Positions 51,119-63,225 of a stretch of DNA of 64,000 nucleotides are shown here, in pieces; position 1 is the first letter of the stretch; each line of letters begins with the position of its first letter. This DNA comes from Epiperipatus broadwayi (lineage: Eukaryota > Onychophora > Udeonychophora > Euonychophora > Peripatidae), in NCBI GenBank assembly GCA_028023455.1, contig JAQFVV010006246.1:3957501-4021500 (forward strand), given 5' to 3'. The position numbers and the translations under genes were made by a program. The notes below the pieces were generated by a model. The model saw nothing but the letters and a program-made list of their open reading frames with translations, did no database searches and was not told where the DNA came from.

Positions 51119-51540
51119 TGTTAACTAATTCTCTTAATTAACTTGGGTATGTAGAAGCATTCAGGTGTATAGACATATAGTGTATAAACATTAATAGAAG
51201 CATGTTTATTAATTCACTTAATCAACTTGGGTATGTAGAAGCATTCAGGTTTATAGACATATAGTGTATAAACATTAATAGAAGAGTGTTTATTACTTCC
51301 CTTAATCAACTTGCTTATGTAGAAGCATTCAGGTATATAGACATACAGTGTATAAACATCAATTGAAGCATTTTTAATATATTCATGTACATAGACATAT
51401 ATTATACATATAAGCATTTCTAGCACATTCATGGATGATAACATATAATATATAACCATTTCCAATTCATTCAGGTACAGACATATTTTGTATAGAAGCA
51501 TTTATAATTCATTCATGTACATAGACATATATTATACTCT
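51119..51540 (+). repeat. Minisatellite: three 84-bp units, then ~42-bp half-units
   Basis: The landmark GTATGTAGAAGCATTCAGG recurs with an exact 84-bp period (51147, 51231, 51315; the last reads TTATG). It is followed by ATAGACATAYAGTGTATAAAC. Downstream, shorter units begin at AAGCATTT (51366, 51412, 51454, 51496), spaced 46, 42 and 42 bp, with CATTCATGTACATAGACATA. The 84-bp unit therefore looks like a higher-order dimer of a ~42-bp unit. A peptide-like frame on the minus strand through the array is a by-product of the repeat. Confidence 0.8.
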
Positions 51541-53890
51541 AACCTCAACTTTAATGCAAGTAGATAGTCGATTGAAAATAACTCTGGGACCAAACAAGGA
51601 ATGCTAGTGTGTTTATCTAATGATAGTAATAATAAGATTATATATACTCAGACATCAAATTGTAACTATGAAATCGTAATTCCCACCAGAGATCATCATC
51701 CCTGCTTATAATTATAAGATCTAAGGAAGAAAAGAATTCAAACTCAATTTATTATGGTCTTAATTTTAAACTTAATAACCATTATGTAAATACTCTCGTG
51801 ATAGGTTATTACTGCTAACTAAATAATCTAGACAACTTTGTTCCACAAGCTTATCTAGATATATGATCTTGAGTGGTAATAACAAGAATGTCATCCACAT
51901 ATTTCTAATATATATATGGCTAGAAAGAAATTAGTAATCGATGCGGAGAACTCATAACTCATGTTTATAACATATAACATAAGATTATTATTTAATTCAA
52001 AGTAGGATAAAGAAATGTTATAAATCCTTCCCATTTAATCCCACTACTTTATTTTTCATTCTCAGCATCTATCTCTTTCAATAATCACAATTATATAATA
52101 CTAAATGTCTGTGTTATGTTCTCCTGTATATCTTCTTAACTGATAACTTTTAACCTTATTTCATTAACACACATATATGCCTTCCAACTAACTATGGATT
52201 CATTATCATTATTATAATATTATTTTCCGATTTTAATACTTAAATTACTTGACTTCCAAGCTAGCTCCTAGATTTAATAATCAAAGTACTCTTTCTCAAG
52301 GTCTTGATCTGCTAATGGGGTGCAATTATTAACGATTACAATACAATGGATATGATCCCAAAACTTGCTAAATTAAATTTTAATGTGAGTTTACCAATGG
52401 GAATCATATTAAATACCAAAAGCAGAAAAGGGATTTTATGTCTGCTCCTAATATTCATAACATTGTAATGAACCAAATAACTAAATTTAATATATCTAAA
52501 TTGACTATTTTTCTCTCATTTTATTCTCTTTCGTATCATGGGTTTGCCAAATTTAATTAGTACTTTTAAATCTATTACATTTTACCAAGTCGTGTATATT
52601 CTTTATCTTCACGAAATGATCATTCCCCCCTATTTAAAAAAAATCTTTCTTGATTAATATTTTACAAAGGTGAGTTATGGAAATCATTTGTGGAAGTAAT
52701 CTATGGAAGTAAGCCATGGACATTAACCGTGGAAATTGATCATGTAAATGAATTATGCAAATCAACTATGGAAATCAATCATAAGACAATTCATAAATTT
52801 GAATGTGATCTGATATTAGCTCTAGATATATGTGCAGGATATAGATTCTGGAGATATTTGAAATAATAAAACACAAGACACGCATGTAAATTTATAACAA
52901 TAACAAATATTTATTATACATTAATAAGAAAGAAAAACACATATAATATCACTACAATCTCAAATGTTATACTCATTATAACATAAAAATTTACTGTCTT
53001 TTATATGAAATTCACTTTAACTAATAAAAATAATAATAATAAAAGAATATATACTTTCAGATTATTTAAATTTCCTTAAAACTTAAATCACTGTTTGACC
53101 CATATTTCAATTTAATATTAATGCGCTTACACACGGAATCAGAATTCTGCATTTAAAGATAAACATGAAATTATCTTATAACTTTACACAAAGCCTATCT
53201 TGCCCCCCCCCCCTTCATTACAACAATTATAAATTGAGCTGTTCCAACAAACAATAATATTTTGTATTTCCAAACTTTTAACCATTCTAAATAATTAGTT
53301 GGAATATAAAACCATAGTTTTAATCCCATGCATATTAAATCTTCACCACTATCTCTCTGTAATTCTGATCATCGTGTTACCACTTTAGCAACTGTATACA
53401 TTTTTTTGACCAGCTAGTATGTTGCCACAGCCTGACTATGTCTAATTTTATTACTTTCCATATACTCTGACTACAGATCGGCCAGCCTATAAATTAAAGC
53501 AACTCTTTGCCATCACCCATATCAACAAACACGTGACTATAACCCTCATCCTGTCATATCAACTTTTATCATATTTTGCCAAACCTTCCAGATATTTTAT
53601 AGCACCATGCAGCACTTCTCAACACACACATTAGTGTCTCAGTAAGGGAAATTAAACAATTCATAACTTCAAATGTCAGCATTGGCCAGAGAACTGCCTT
53701 TTTCCTGAGGCTAAGAATTATGTGAGGAACTAGTCTCTATACATTTACTTTAAATGGGCATGCAAAACATTTTACCACAACTGTATCAATAATTCCTTAC
53801 TTAATCAATAAGTACAAATGGAGCTGCGATCAAGTCCTCAATCTCCTAATATTGCATACATAGTAGCTAAATTATAAAATAGTTATTTCT
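51541..53890 (+). other. Intron 3, middle part, no recognised gene
   Basis: No recognisable coding motif. A (C)11 run near 53203 and short direct repeats of the type GGAAATCATTTGTGGAAGTA near 52680-52780. The source is unassigned. Confidence 0.35.
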
Positions 53891-54172
53891 ATTATAACAC
53901 CACCTGATATCTTTTAAACCGCCAGAGAACTTTTCCATCCGTACATTCACCACGCAAAATATGCCCATCTACTATCTTTCAATATGTGTTCAACTCTTTC
54001 CGATTTATAACAAAACTATCACTTTTATTTTCCCAAAAAAAAAAATCCACTCTCGTTTGTGAGCTCTTTTATGTTACGTTAGGATGCCCTTTTAAATGCC
54101 CATTCTCTAACATTCGCAGCCCCGTTAGTTGGGACGCCATTATAACACCACCCGATATCTTTTAAACCGCCA
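53891..54172 (-). repeat. 34-bp direct repeat with a primer-binding-site-like segment
   Basis: ATTATAACACCACCYGATAT followed by CTTTTAAACCGCCA occurs at 53891-53924 and 54139-54172, 248 bp apart. On the minus strand the second copy runs straight into TGGCGTCCCAACTAACGGGG (54139 downward). This resembles a tRNA-Lys-type primer-binding site (TGGCGCCCAAC...) of LTR retroelements. No gag or pol frame is seen nearby, so only the repeat itself is certain. Confidence 0.55.
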
Positions 54173-54924
54173 TTGTAGGCTTTAACCCATAGCTTCGAAT
54201 GAAGATATTTGTGAGCATGGTTTGATTCCATCTCACGCGCCAATCTTACACTTGGATAAGAATTATCTCATCGAAAACGTAAATAAGGGTTCTGGTATGT
54301 ATATCTATTTATGGTAGCGCACCGAACCAGCTCAATCTCAGGGTTTGGGGACGATAGTCTAACTAGAGAACAAAGCTAAAACAATACCTAACTAAGTCTT
54401 ATATGTCTATTATTATGTACGATAGTTTATTTGTTATAAATCCATTAATCTAACCCAGATCTTATCATAATATCTATTCTATCTATGGCTATACCCATTA
54501 CCAATAAATCCCATTTATACACGCATATAAATATATCAATATTCAAGCGCACAGCCCATTTATTCTGATACACACATATATAATTCATACACGCATCAAA
54601 ATAGTGCAATTATACATCAGAGCTGTTTATTTAATGTTGTTATTTTATTTAATTTTAAAAGAGACCCATTATAGTAATTAATATTGAGGTAACACTAGTT
54701 TCTTTATTAAGACACATTCACTGAACATATATTTTTGTGCCACGTCAATTTACCTTAGTTCACGCGATCAAAGACAAGTCCGCATTTATAACTCTCCAAG
54801 AATACTGGTCTGGTAGATATAACGGATGGCAAATAGTTCCAATAAGGTATATCGAATAGCTTATCCCAGAGGTGGAGTAGGTGATTCACTCGCTTTATGA
54901 CAGGGTCCAATTTTCAAAGATCTT

Positions 54925-55698
54925 TCGTCACCATTACACTTGATGAAACAAAATTTCTTTATTTTAATAACGCAGTTCGTAAGTCTGCTTCAGATGAGTT
55001 CCACGACAAGTGTCCACTGGGCCGATTAACGAAACTCGCACTATAGAATTACCCCGACATTTTGGGTGGGAAAATATTAATGACTTCTTAAGAAAAAAAT
55101 TACACGTCCACACAATCTGTAGTTCAAGCCGCGTCTCCCTTTTTTTTCTATCTATATCTCTCCTTTCGAGCACAACAAAAAGTTCTTTTGTTTTTCACTT
55201 TTAACTTTGTAAAATTTTCTCTGTGTATCCATACGCCACTGACCAGTTCTTCCCTTGTTCTTCAAAAATACCCACCTGACCAGTTTTCAGACTTCTCGAC
55301 GCCAGTTATTGACTAAACTGCCTACAGCAATTGATTCATTTCTATTTCTGTCCTCATATGTTCAAGAGATTAATTAACAAAAGAAAAACACGTGTTACTG
55401 ACAATATTATTAAAACTTTAAAAAAAAACTTAACGGATAAAATATATACGAATAATCAATTACAATTTATACAGCTCTATATATAATTGATTGTAACCAT
55501 CACCGTTAATACATACGCATATTGTACACTCGCACATACAACTATATTTACATATGCATACACACATAACTTTCGCACTCCTTGTAACAGGGTTCGAATG
55601 ACTATTTACATATATATTTTCGCATAAAATCGCTCCATATCAACACTCTCAATTAGCACTATTGCCTTATCTCTTGTATTCGAACCCCGTCTGTTACA
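54925..55698 (-). mobile_element. Possible LTR on the minus strand
   Basis: On the minus strand the block starts TGTAACAGACGGGGTTCGAA (55698 downward), a gypsy-LTR-like start. Near its end it has AATAAAGAAATTTTG (about 54967 downward), then TTTCATCAAGTGTAATGGTG. The order start, polyA signal, end fits an LTR of about 0.77 kb. The terminal CA and target duplication are not clear, and the first 116 bp form an inverted repeat (see findings). Confidence 0.3.
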
Positions 55699-57930
55699 CT
55701 ATCTATACATTCAAGATGGTACGATAACTACCTCAGGAATACTCAGCATTTATAGCTTCACATATATACACATAGGGCGATTATAGTATTGGTGCAAATG
55801 ATAAAGTCTACTGACTGCAAACCAAACCCATGTGCTATATTAATTTAAAAAGTCAGGCACCAAGCAACATCCATTCAATTTTTATACTCATAACAGATCA
55901 CATCAACACATTAAGGCATAGCCATGACCATTCAAATACTTTTTCATACCTTCCTCTTTTTTTTTCATTTCATATGATAAATATACAAGCATTTATGCAT
56001 GCTCACTATTATACTTTAACATTTTTTTCTCGTTTTTTATGAGTTAAAATTATTTCTCTCTTTTTTTTTTTTTTTTTTTTACAAAAAAAAATTTGTTTAA
56101 CTGTTAAATATCTATCATACATACTACAAACATATAAATAAAAGCAAAATAAATAAATAGTAAAACATTATGGATTGTCTCTGGTTTGAGTTCCTTCAAA
56201 GCTAAGTCTGAAGATTTTGATACTTGACAGAAAACACGTATGTATTGTCCACAAACACCAATTACCAGTTTTAGTTCTTGGTAAAACACATTATATCTGT
56301 CTTTAATGATTATAGATGCACATAAATTCTTTTATGCAAGGTGTAGCTACATTGGTACTCGATGTCTTCATATTTAATCACGATAATTAAACTTGTTGAA
56401 AATTAGTGTGGTACATGACTTTCATTTTTTTTAAATACTTTTCTTCCTGGGTTCGAATTCAGATGCTTGGTTTCACATTTTAGTCCATAATTTTAGTTTC
56501 TTTAATTTTCATCATCATTTTTTTTCTTAAGTTTCTTTCAGGAGAAAAGAAAATAATAATTTTGAAACAAAATAGCACTCTAGATCTCTTCCTTTTTTTG
56601 TTACTATATTTTTAGGTTGGAGTCGCAATCAACAAAAAAAATTACTAATAAGAATGTTGAGCCATTAACTAACTTTATATTAAAGTTTGATCATTCCTTG
56701 GAGTTTTAATTCATTAATCCACAGATACAATACTATTCTAGATGTCTTCTTTAAATAAATTTTTAAACGCCAATTATGAAGATTGAGATATTGAGTCCAA
56801 AACTTTTTGTGGTGAGCTAATTTTGCCATAATTGATTTTGGAGAGAGAGAACTATACACCATTTATAATTGAATTAGCACTTCATCTTTAAGTAATATAT
56901 ACACACTTCTTAACAAGTTGAGTCAATTGCCGTCTCTGAGAGAGAGAAAATGATCAGAGAAGACAGATATTGAATTAGCAAGCCCTTCCCCTTCACTTTC
57001 CTTAGCTTTTATAAGGGAAAAAACCACCTGCAAGTTTCCCTTTTCCCATGTTTTGTTTCTTCTAATTTACGATTCACTCTCCAAAGTCAACCTTTGACCC
57101 CATCTGTTAAATGTTGGTTTTCATTTATTGCCTTCAGCTCCGATTTCATTTTAATTTCTTCTTTCTTAACACATTTTACACCACTTTGATTTATGAGAAC
57201 TATTCAAAAAAAAAATATAGAATTACTGGTATTTTATAAAACTGATATTATATAAATAAATCTGTTCTTTAAAACTTAAATCAAATTTAAAACTGAAAAC
57301 AATAACCAATTCCTGTAAAATCCATACAAAATCAATTCATTTTACATTATACTATCAAATAATCTAGAGTACAATGTGTAAATTTCCATGAAGAAAAAAA
57401 TCTATATATGCGTCATACACTCACATACGAAAGCAAGGACTCACAATACTAAATAGTGACTGCTTGTTCATATTCATTTCAGTACAAAATATCTTTTATT
57501 TATATTAGTTCAAAATATCTTTCCTAATTTCCTAAATTTTTAAACATATTCTTATGCAAAGAACTATTAAACACATGCTATCTTTAACAAGTTTAATTTC
57601 AACTTGTACCAACATTTCTATTCATAAATATTGCGATTCTCGAAGACCTTTCAGTTTAGATATATAAATAAACTTTTTTCAGATATTACAGTGTGTGATA
57701 GTCAATCTCCCTTTCCTCTACATATTGCTATGCTATAATTTTAAATAAATACAAACAGATTCTTCTCTATGTTAAATTTAAGCCACACAGTTATTAATCT
57801 TTCTAAATAAAGCTTTTACCTTTTCTTAAACTTAAAAAAAAAATTTTACTTGGAAATAGTTAAGAAACTAATCCTAATATTTATTTCCCCATCATTAGTT
57901 TCTTTACGAAAGAAACTAAGGGTTACAATA
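55699..57930 (+). other. Intron 3, later part, no recognised gene
   Basis: Contains a (T)~20 run at 56060-56081 and AT-rich sequence. A GGTTCGAATTC near 56451 resembles a pol III B box, but no matching A box with tRNA folding was found. Confidence 0.4.
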
Positions 57931-58003
57931 CATATAAGCATTTCTAATGCATTCATCGATGGAGACATATAATATATAACCATTTCCAATTCATTCAGGT
58001 ATG
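57931..58003 (+). repeat. Distant copy of two ~42-bp minisatellite units
   Basis: CATATAAGCATTTCTAATGC and ACATATAATATATAACCATT reproduce the 51407-51480 segment with only a few substitutions, 6.5 kb away and in the same orientation. Unit spacing is again 42 bp (57936 to 57978). Confidence 0.85.
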
Positions 58004-59665
58004 TTTATTTAAATCAATCCTGATGTCATAAATATATTTGCTTTTCCAGGTTCACAAAAATATATATTTAATTTTGTAAAATAAATGATATTCCTCTAAT
58101 TACTAGTAAATTCACATATATAATTGTGTATAGCCAATATTTGTTTGACAGGTACTTGATTAATTAATTATCAAAAAAATTTAAAGTATAGAAACATTTT
58201 TTCTTTTATTTTATAAATCCAGATAACATTATTTTGCTTATTTGTTTCTTTTGGAAATCACATATACATGCATATATTTAAACCAGGGAATATTTATTTT
58301 AAATTCTTATGATGCATATATAATAGTGGACATGTATTTATTATACTTTCATTATAGAATTTATTTTCAAGTCAATATTTATTAAATTTATAAAAAGTAA
58401 TGTATATGATTATAATTATTATGCTTTCATTTTATCTTTTGAATACATAATGGCAATTATACTACTTTTTAACCTTTCTACTATATAAACACCTTTCATT
58501 TTATTTTTTTCAGAATAGTTCCAATATAAAATGCTTACCTTGATTTTCATCTATAGTACTCCTCCATCACTGGTCACTCTTGCATTACAAGGGGATTTGT
58601 TTATTGAGGCTGAATGGTATATACAAATGCAATCGATGTTCACCCAGGCACGACTTGGAGATTTGTGATGCAGTCAGAAAGAGAGCTATTTCTTTTTAGC
58701 CACTCATTCTTGTGCTTTCCACATTAATAATTTTCTTCTTCAGTAGTTAGTTATCCAGCAACCACAGGTTTTTTCTTCTCTGGTGATAATCACTGCAGTT
58801 TCCAACTTGGTTATCCTGGACTTCTAGGCTAGGATTAGCTATGTAGCAGCAAATACAATTACTCCAATGATAATTATAGCACTAATAATACTAATAAATA
58901 TGAACTGCCTGATTCCACTATTTATATTCTTATCATCAAGTGTCTGGATCGATCTTGCATGGCTCCATAATAATCTGACTGGTGATGGTGATTTCATTGA
59001 AGACCATGTGTTTTACTCTTCTGTGGTCATTGTGCAGTTTACTTTGAGTGGGAACATATTAGGAATTAATCTCTTATCTGCCTTGTTTTCAAATTTTAAT
59101 CACTTTCATTGTCTGCAGCAGGAATTACAGCTTTATATTTTATAATTCAAAAACATTCAGCTCTACAAATATAATATTTTTAAAATGCAAGTTTTTTTTT
59201 TAAATGTTAAAGATTTACTTAATTTTGGATTTGAAAATATTGATTTTTAATGGCAAGGATTGATATTCTGATTATTTTAATTGTGATTTAAAATATTGTT
59301 TTTCTTTTTAAAGTTAAACATTTTGGCTTTTATAACATCATCTGTTGAGAAGCTGATTTTTTCTAAAATCATGGTCAACTATTTATCTTTATTTTTCAAT
59401 TTCCATTAATTGATACAATGTCAGTTTGATTTCAATTTATACCACTTTAGGTGGGAAAAAAAATCTTCAATATATGTATGCAAGAAATGTGTCTGTTTCA
59501 ATATGAAACCTTTTTTAAACATATTTATCTGGTTTTTATTATTTTAATCATTTTACACTAATGTATAAAACAACATATATTATTTTTAAAGTATTTGAAA
59601 CTTGTAATATAACTTAAAATTGACTAAAAGGTTTTTTTTTCAAAAAAATTTATTTTATTTATTAG
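58004..59665 (+). other. Intron 3, end, no recognised gene
   Basis: A patch at 58540-59140 is less AT-rich, with a 92-codon frame at 58867-59145 that is hydrophobic at its start but has no recognised domain. It could be a transposon remnant. The acceptor TTTATTTATTAG precedes 59666. Confidence 0.4.
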
Positions 59666-59883
59666 ATTTACTTCATTCAATATTGATCATTCAGATTTGT
59701 GCCAACATGACTATGTGGAGGTATACGATGGTGAAAATATTCAGGGTAAATTTTTGGGACGATTTTGTGGAGAGTTTGAACCTGGATTGTTACGAACCCG
59801 TACAAGTAATATGTATATTGTATTTGTAACTGATGGCAATTCTCATCAAAGAGCATTTGAAGCAGCTTATAGAAACACTTTTG
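59666..59883 (+). CDS. CUB domain 2, second half (exon)
   Basis: It continues the previous exon's codon to give LKFTSFNIDHSDLCQHDY, VEVYDGENIQGKFLGRFCGE, SNMYIVFVTDGNSHQRAFEA and AYRNTF. These are the canonical CUB patterns L.FTSF...., C..DYVEV.DG, G.FCG and F.A.Y, with cysteines 3 and 4. The acidic residues typical of the calcium site (D of HDYVEV, D of VTDGNS) are present, unlike in CUB 1. Exit is phase 1 at GTTTGT. An alternative acceptor, TCAG at 59694, would drop nine residues of the CUB core and is less likely. Confidence 0.9.
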
Positions 59884-60700
59884 GTTTGTCATTTATACAT
59901 TCACACATTTATAAATTTTATGTATAGTATACATATTATAGACCGCCTATCACTATACTATTAATGATAAATAATATAGGAAATCATATAACATTGCTTA
60001 TACTAGCCAAAAAAAAATAGTTTCACTAAAACTTTTCCATGACCATGGTTTCATTTATTAACATATAGGTATTTATTGGGTAGTATGAAAGGAGTCTAGA
60101 AAAAAGACCTTGATTTAAATTTATTATTAAATACTGCAAAACAGTTTATTGATTAGCAAATTTATTACTGATATAGTTTATAAGACTTTGCAGTTGTAAA
60201 ATGTATATATATCAAAGTAAATTAAGTCTTAATGAAAGTTTATAAGAGTAAAGTTAAAAATAGATATCATAATTCAGCTTTCTATATTCATGAACTAAAT
60301 ACAAGTTGTAAAATATCATTTGTCATTGCAGAAGTTATCTTTTATGAAGAAATAAATTTAAAAGAAGAGTAAAAGAAACTTTGATGATAATTTTTTTTTT
60401 AATTTGAGGCCATCAATCTCATGAAGAAATCCTGTAATGTTAAAGGAAATTAGTTTTTAAAGAGAATGATGGGAAAGGCTATTTTGTTTTGTATATATGT
60501 TGTTTATATCTTGTTGAAAACATAATTTGTTAATAGTTTAAACCATGATCATGGAAGAATTTTAGTAAAATTGTTTTGTTTTGTTTTTTGCTTAGTATTA
60601 TAATGTTATATGATTTTTTTATTTTATATATTTTTTGTTCCAGTTTAATTTATTATACACTGAATTTATCTTATATAAAGAATGTAGTGTACTTTATGAT
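59884..60700 (+). other. Intron or 3' region after the last visible exon, nothing recognised
   Basis: AT-rich. No further CUB exon or other domain-bearing exon was found up to 64000. Confidence 0.45.
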
Positions 60701-61196
60701 ATACATAGAAAAATAGATTTTTGAGATAAAAATATTGACAGATACTTTTGTGTATATATATAATTATGCATTAGATTATGAGTTATGTTTTCTATAGAAG
60801 TGAGGAGCTTACTTTGAATTTGAGATCTTATACTCTTTGTAGAAAGATAAATGGGGAAACCTAATAATTTATGTGGTGAGGCAGTAAAAGGAAAGTTTAT
60901 TTTATTACCTGAGAGAATGTTCCAGGGAGAGGATTTTTCTGTGTTGAATTTGTGATATTAATTCTCTGTACAATTGTTTAGAATGTCAATTAATTAACAG
61001 ATATACTTTTTGATAGTAATAAGATGACTATATTATCCATATATGCTATGTGATTGTTTGAGTTTTAAAAGCAGTATAAATTCCTATCAATTTATTTTGG
61101 ATCCTTGATAATAATTGGTTAATGTAAATCAGAAAAAGAAGTGAGCTTAGCGGGGAGCCCTGTGGTATATAGTGGTGTGGGAGAACTGGGGAAGGT

Positions 61197-61505
61197 TTAT
61201 CCATTTAATATAATGTGAATTTGTCTTTTGTTGAGTAAGTTTGTTAAAAAGTAGAGAATATACATTATGTTCTTTAAGAATTTGTAAGAGCTTGTCAGTA
61301 GGTACTGAATCAAAGACTGCAGTAATATTAAACTGCTCTGATTTTCTACAATGTTATCATTGATAGCTATTTTAAAAAGCATAATCGCAGCAGAGGTATA
61401 GCAATCTTTTTTGGAAAATTGAAAACTTGATAGATGGAGAGATTCAACTTCATCTTTTATTAGCAATTTTACAGTTTTTAAATAAGAATCATTAAGCCAT
61501 GTCAA
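61197..61505 (-). pseudogene. Family F RT fragment
   Basis: This about 102-codon open piece holds the RT finger motif FSKKDCYTSAAIMLFKIAIN, equivalent to FAKKGASASDAIALFKIITE in the plus-strand copy. It ends ahead of the IPQGSPLSS motif, which lies in another frame just downstream. The catalytic FDSV motif lies within its span, also in another frame. Confidence 0.65.
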
Positions 61506-61899
61506 AAATTATTAAGCTGTGATGGTATAACCATTTTAGTAAGGAAAGGCAACATTGAGACAGGATGTAATTGATCTATATTATAGATTTGATCTGAAAG
61601 AAATGTGTAAATATAAATTTGGGGATTGCATGTGGTGCTGGATATATACTTTTAAGAAAAGATTCTAATTTAACTATGATGTCCTGTTTTATAATGCTAT
61701 GTCTTTTTTTACAGTTGCCAAAATGCAGAAGAGCAAATTTAGGCTTATTTGATGCATTTAATTTACTTTGGAAGTGGTAAAAAACTTGAGGAAGCATGTT
61801 TGTGATAAGTTTGTTTTTAACAATTGAAGGTGTTATTTTTTTAGATTTTTGTAGAAAGATATTTTGCTGAAATGTTTTTTTATATATATGTAATCCTGT

Positions 61900-62154
61900 T
61901 TAATTAACATGATCACATGAAGTGTTTTTAAGTTTTACATTTATTGAATTCAAGTCTCTAATCAATGCAGTAGGAGATTTATTTTTATGAGTGTAGAATT
62001 TAATTATATATGTGATAATATTTATAAAAGTAAACCATGCTTCAACTGGCTGTAAAGCGAGTGTATCTATTTTTGAAATAAATATATATTTCAGAAATAA
62101 GCTTCTGGGTGAGACTTCAAAAAGCAGTCTCATTATGTTATCAGTTGGAAGCAT
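61900..62154 (-). pseudogene. Family F endonuclease-RT linker fragment
   Basis: Open for 84 codons (SPRSLFLKYIFISKIDTLAL, AWFTFINIITYIIKFYTHKN). It lies between the GDFN endonuclease motif and the RT fragment of the same element and strand. There is no catalytic motif of its own; the assignment rests on position. Confidence 0.5.
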
Positions 62155-62649
62155 TGACTGACTGTGAAAGTCTAGATTAATATTGAGTGTTAGATGATCA
62201 GGAAAGGTTGCTGAAATATGAGATTGATAGATAATATAATGAAGACCTGGAGAATAGAAAAGTAGGTTTATTAATGTAGCATGTTTTTAGCATAGAATAT
62301 AAATGAGTTATTTGGGACAAAACTTTCTGCACTCATGAGCTTTCTTTTGATTAGGTATAATTTATTTAGAGATGAACTCTGGGTAGTTCATATTGAAATC
62401 TCCTAACCAGAGAACTAAAAAAGGGTAGAAATTACAATTAGATTAATTTGATTGATTAAGCTATATACCAGTGTTGCCTTATTGTAAAGATATAGAGTGA
62501 TTATATTTAATATAAATACAGTTTTGAAAAAGTTAATAATATTCTTGTTGTCATTAGAAAATAATATTTTAAAAGATTAAAAGATTTATGTATTATTAAC
62601 CCAACTCCTGCTGCAGAAGTGTTAGATCGAGCTAATTACACAAAACCTA

Positions 62650-63220
62650 ATTTACCAAAATATTTATATGGATCTATTTTGTAATTTTACTGATTTATTC
62701 AGTTCTGTAAAAAATTTAATATGTGGAGAGAATTGTGTTGTACAGTTGTTAATAGCAATGAGTCTTTAAAGTGAATTTATACCTCTCAAATTAATCTCAG
62801 TAGTGCTTATATTCATAATAGATTTATGTAGTAGTTTTCAATGTTAATATAAGAAGTTGTTAATTAAAGAGTAATGTGTTTACGTGGTAAGTATATATAA
62901 ACATAGTAATTGAAATGTATACATGATCTGTTAAAGTATGTATGAATTTAATTTAATAATACTGTAGTTTTATTAGACCAATCTGTAGTGAATGATCCTG
63001 GTTACTAGTTCTAATTTTTTCATTAATATATTGAAAGTCCATATTCTACTATTCCAATTAGAACTATTTCTGTTCTGAAGAAACATTGGTAATCTCATGA
63101 AGTTTTAACATTCCTTTTCAATATTCCTTAGATTTGAAAATAATTTTATTGAATCATTATATAAATTGTCAGAAATTTGTAAAGTGTTTATTTTTTTATT
63201 TTTAAGCTATCTACTGCAGA
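62650..63220 (+). other. Unassigned AT-rich sequence
   Basis: No recognisable frame or RNA gene. Confidence 0.45.
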
Positions 63221-63225
63221 GTTGT

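Larger units (their letters stand above)
12818..59883 (+). other. CUB-domain gene, four visible exons (partial gene)
   Basis: Exons 12818-12973, 23995-24180, 47018-47144 and 59666-59883 total 687 coding bases and read through without a stop. Intron phases are 1 (entry), 1, 1, 2 and 1 (exit), so each two-exon CUB domain is a symmetric phase-1 module. Splice borders are canonical: acceptors TTTACAG, TTGTAG, TTTTCAG and ATTAG; donors GTGAGT, GTGAGT, GTATGT and GTTTGT. CUB modules are extracellular protein- or ligand-binding domains. Two in direct succession without an EGF spacer recall cubilin-type arrays but also other multi-CUB proteins, so I give no name. No signal peptide, start codon, stop codon or membrane segment is visible. 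The gene must continue right of 59883. Confidence 0.8.
60760..62640 (-). mobile_element. Degenerate family F LINE on the minus strand
   Basis: Read on the minus strand from 62.62 kb: NTSAAGVGLIIHKSFN (endonuclease start, compare NTPAAGTALLIHKNFP in the copy at 30.7 kb), then LGDFNMNYPEF near 62390 (endonuclease). After a linker comes SFQFSKKDCYTSAAIMLFKI near 61400 (RT), then ITAVFDSVPTDKLL near 61310 (catalytic D) and HYIPQGSPLSSLLFLIYIN near 61150. Next are IAYMDNIVILLLSK near 61030 (DD box mutated to DN) and LGFPIYLSTKSIRSQIQSKL near 60830. Numerous stops and shifts are present. The 3' end is not defined. Confidence 0.75.

Noticed and set aside
51214-51501. 95-codon frame on the minus strand with repeated YTLYVY blocks
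   Set aside because: It is a translation of the 84-bp minisatellite.
56440-56475. GGTTCGAATTC as a tRNA or SINE B box
   Set aside because: No A box at suitable distance and no cloverleaf could be drawn.
58867-59145. 92-codon hydrophobic frame as a small membrane protein gene
   Set aside because: Inside an intron, no homology recognised, no promoter or splice context; hydrophobicity comes from AT-rich codons.
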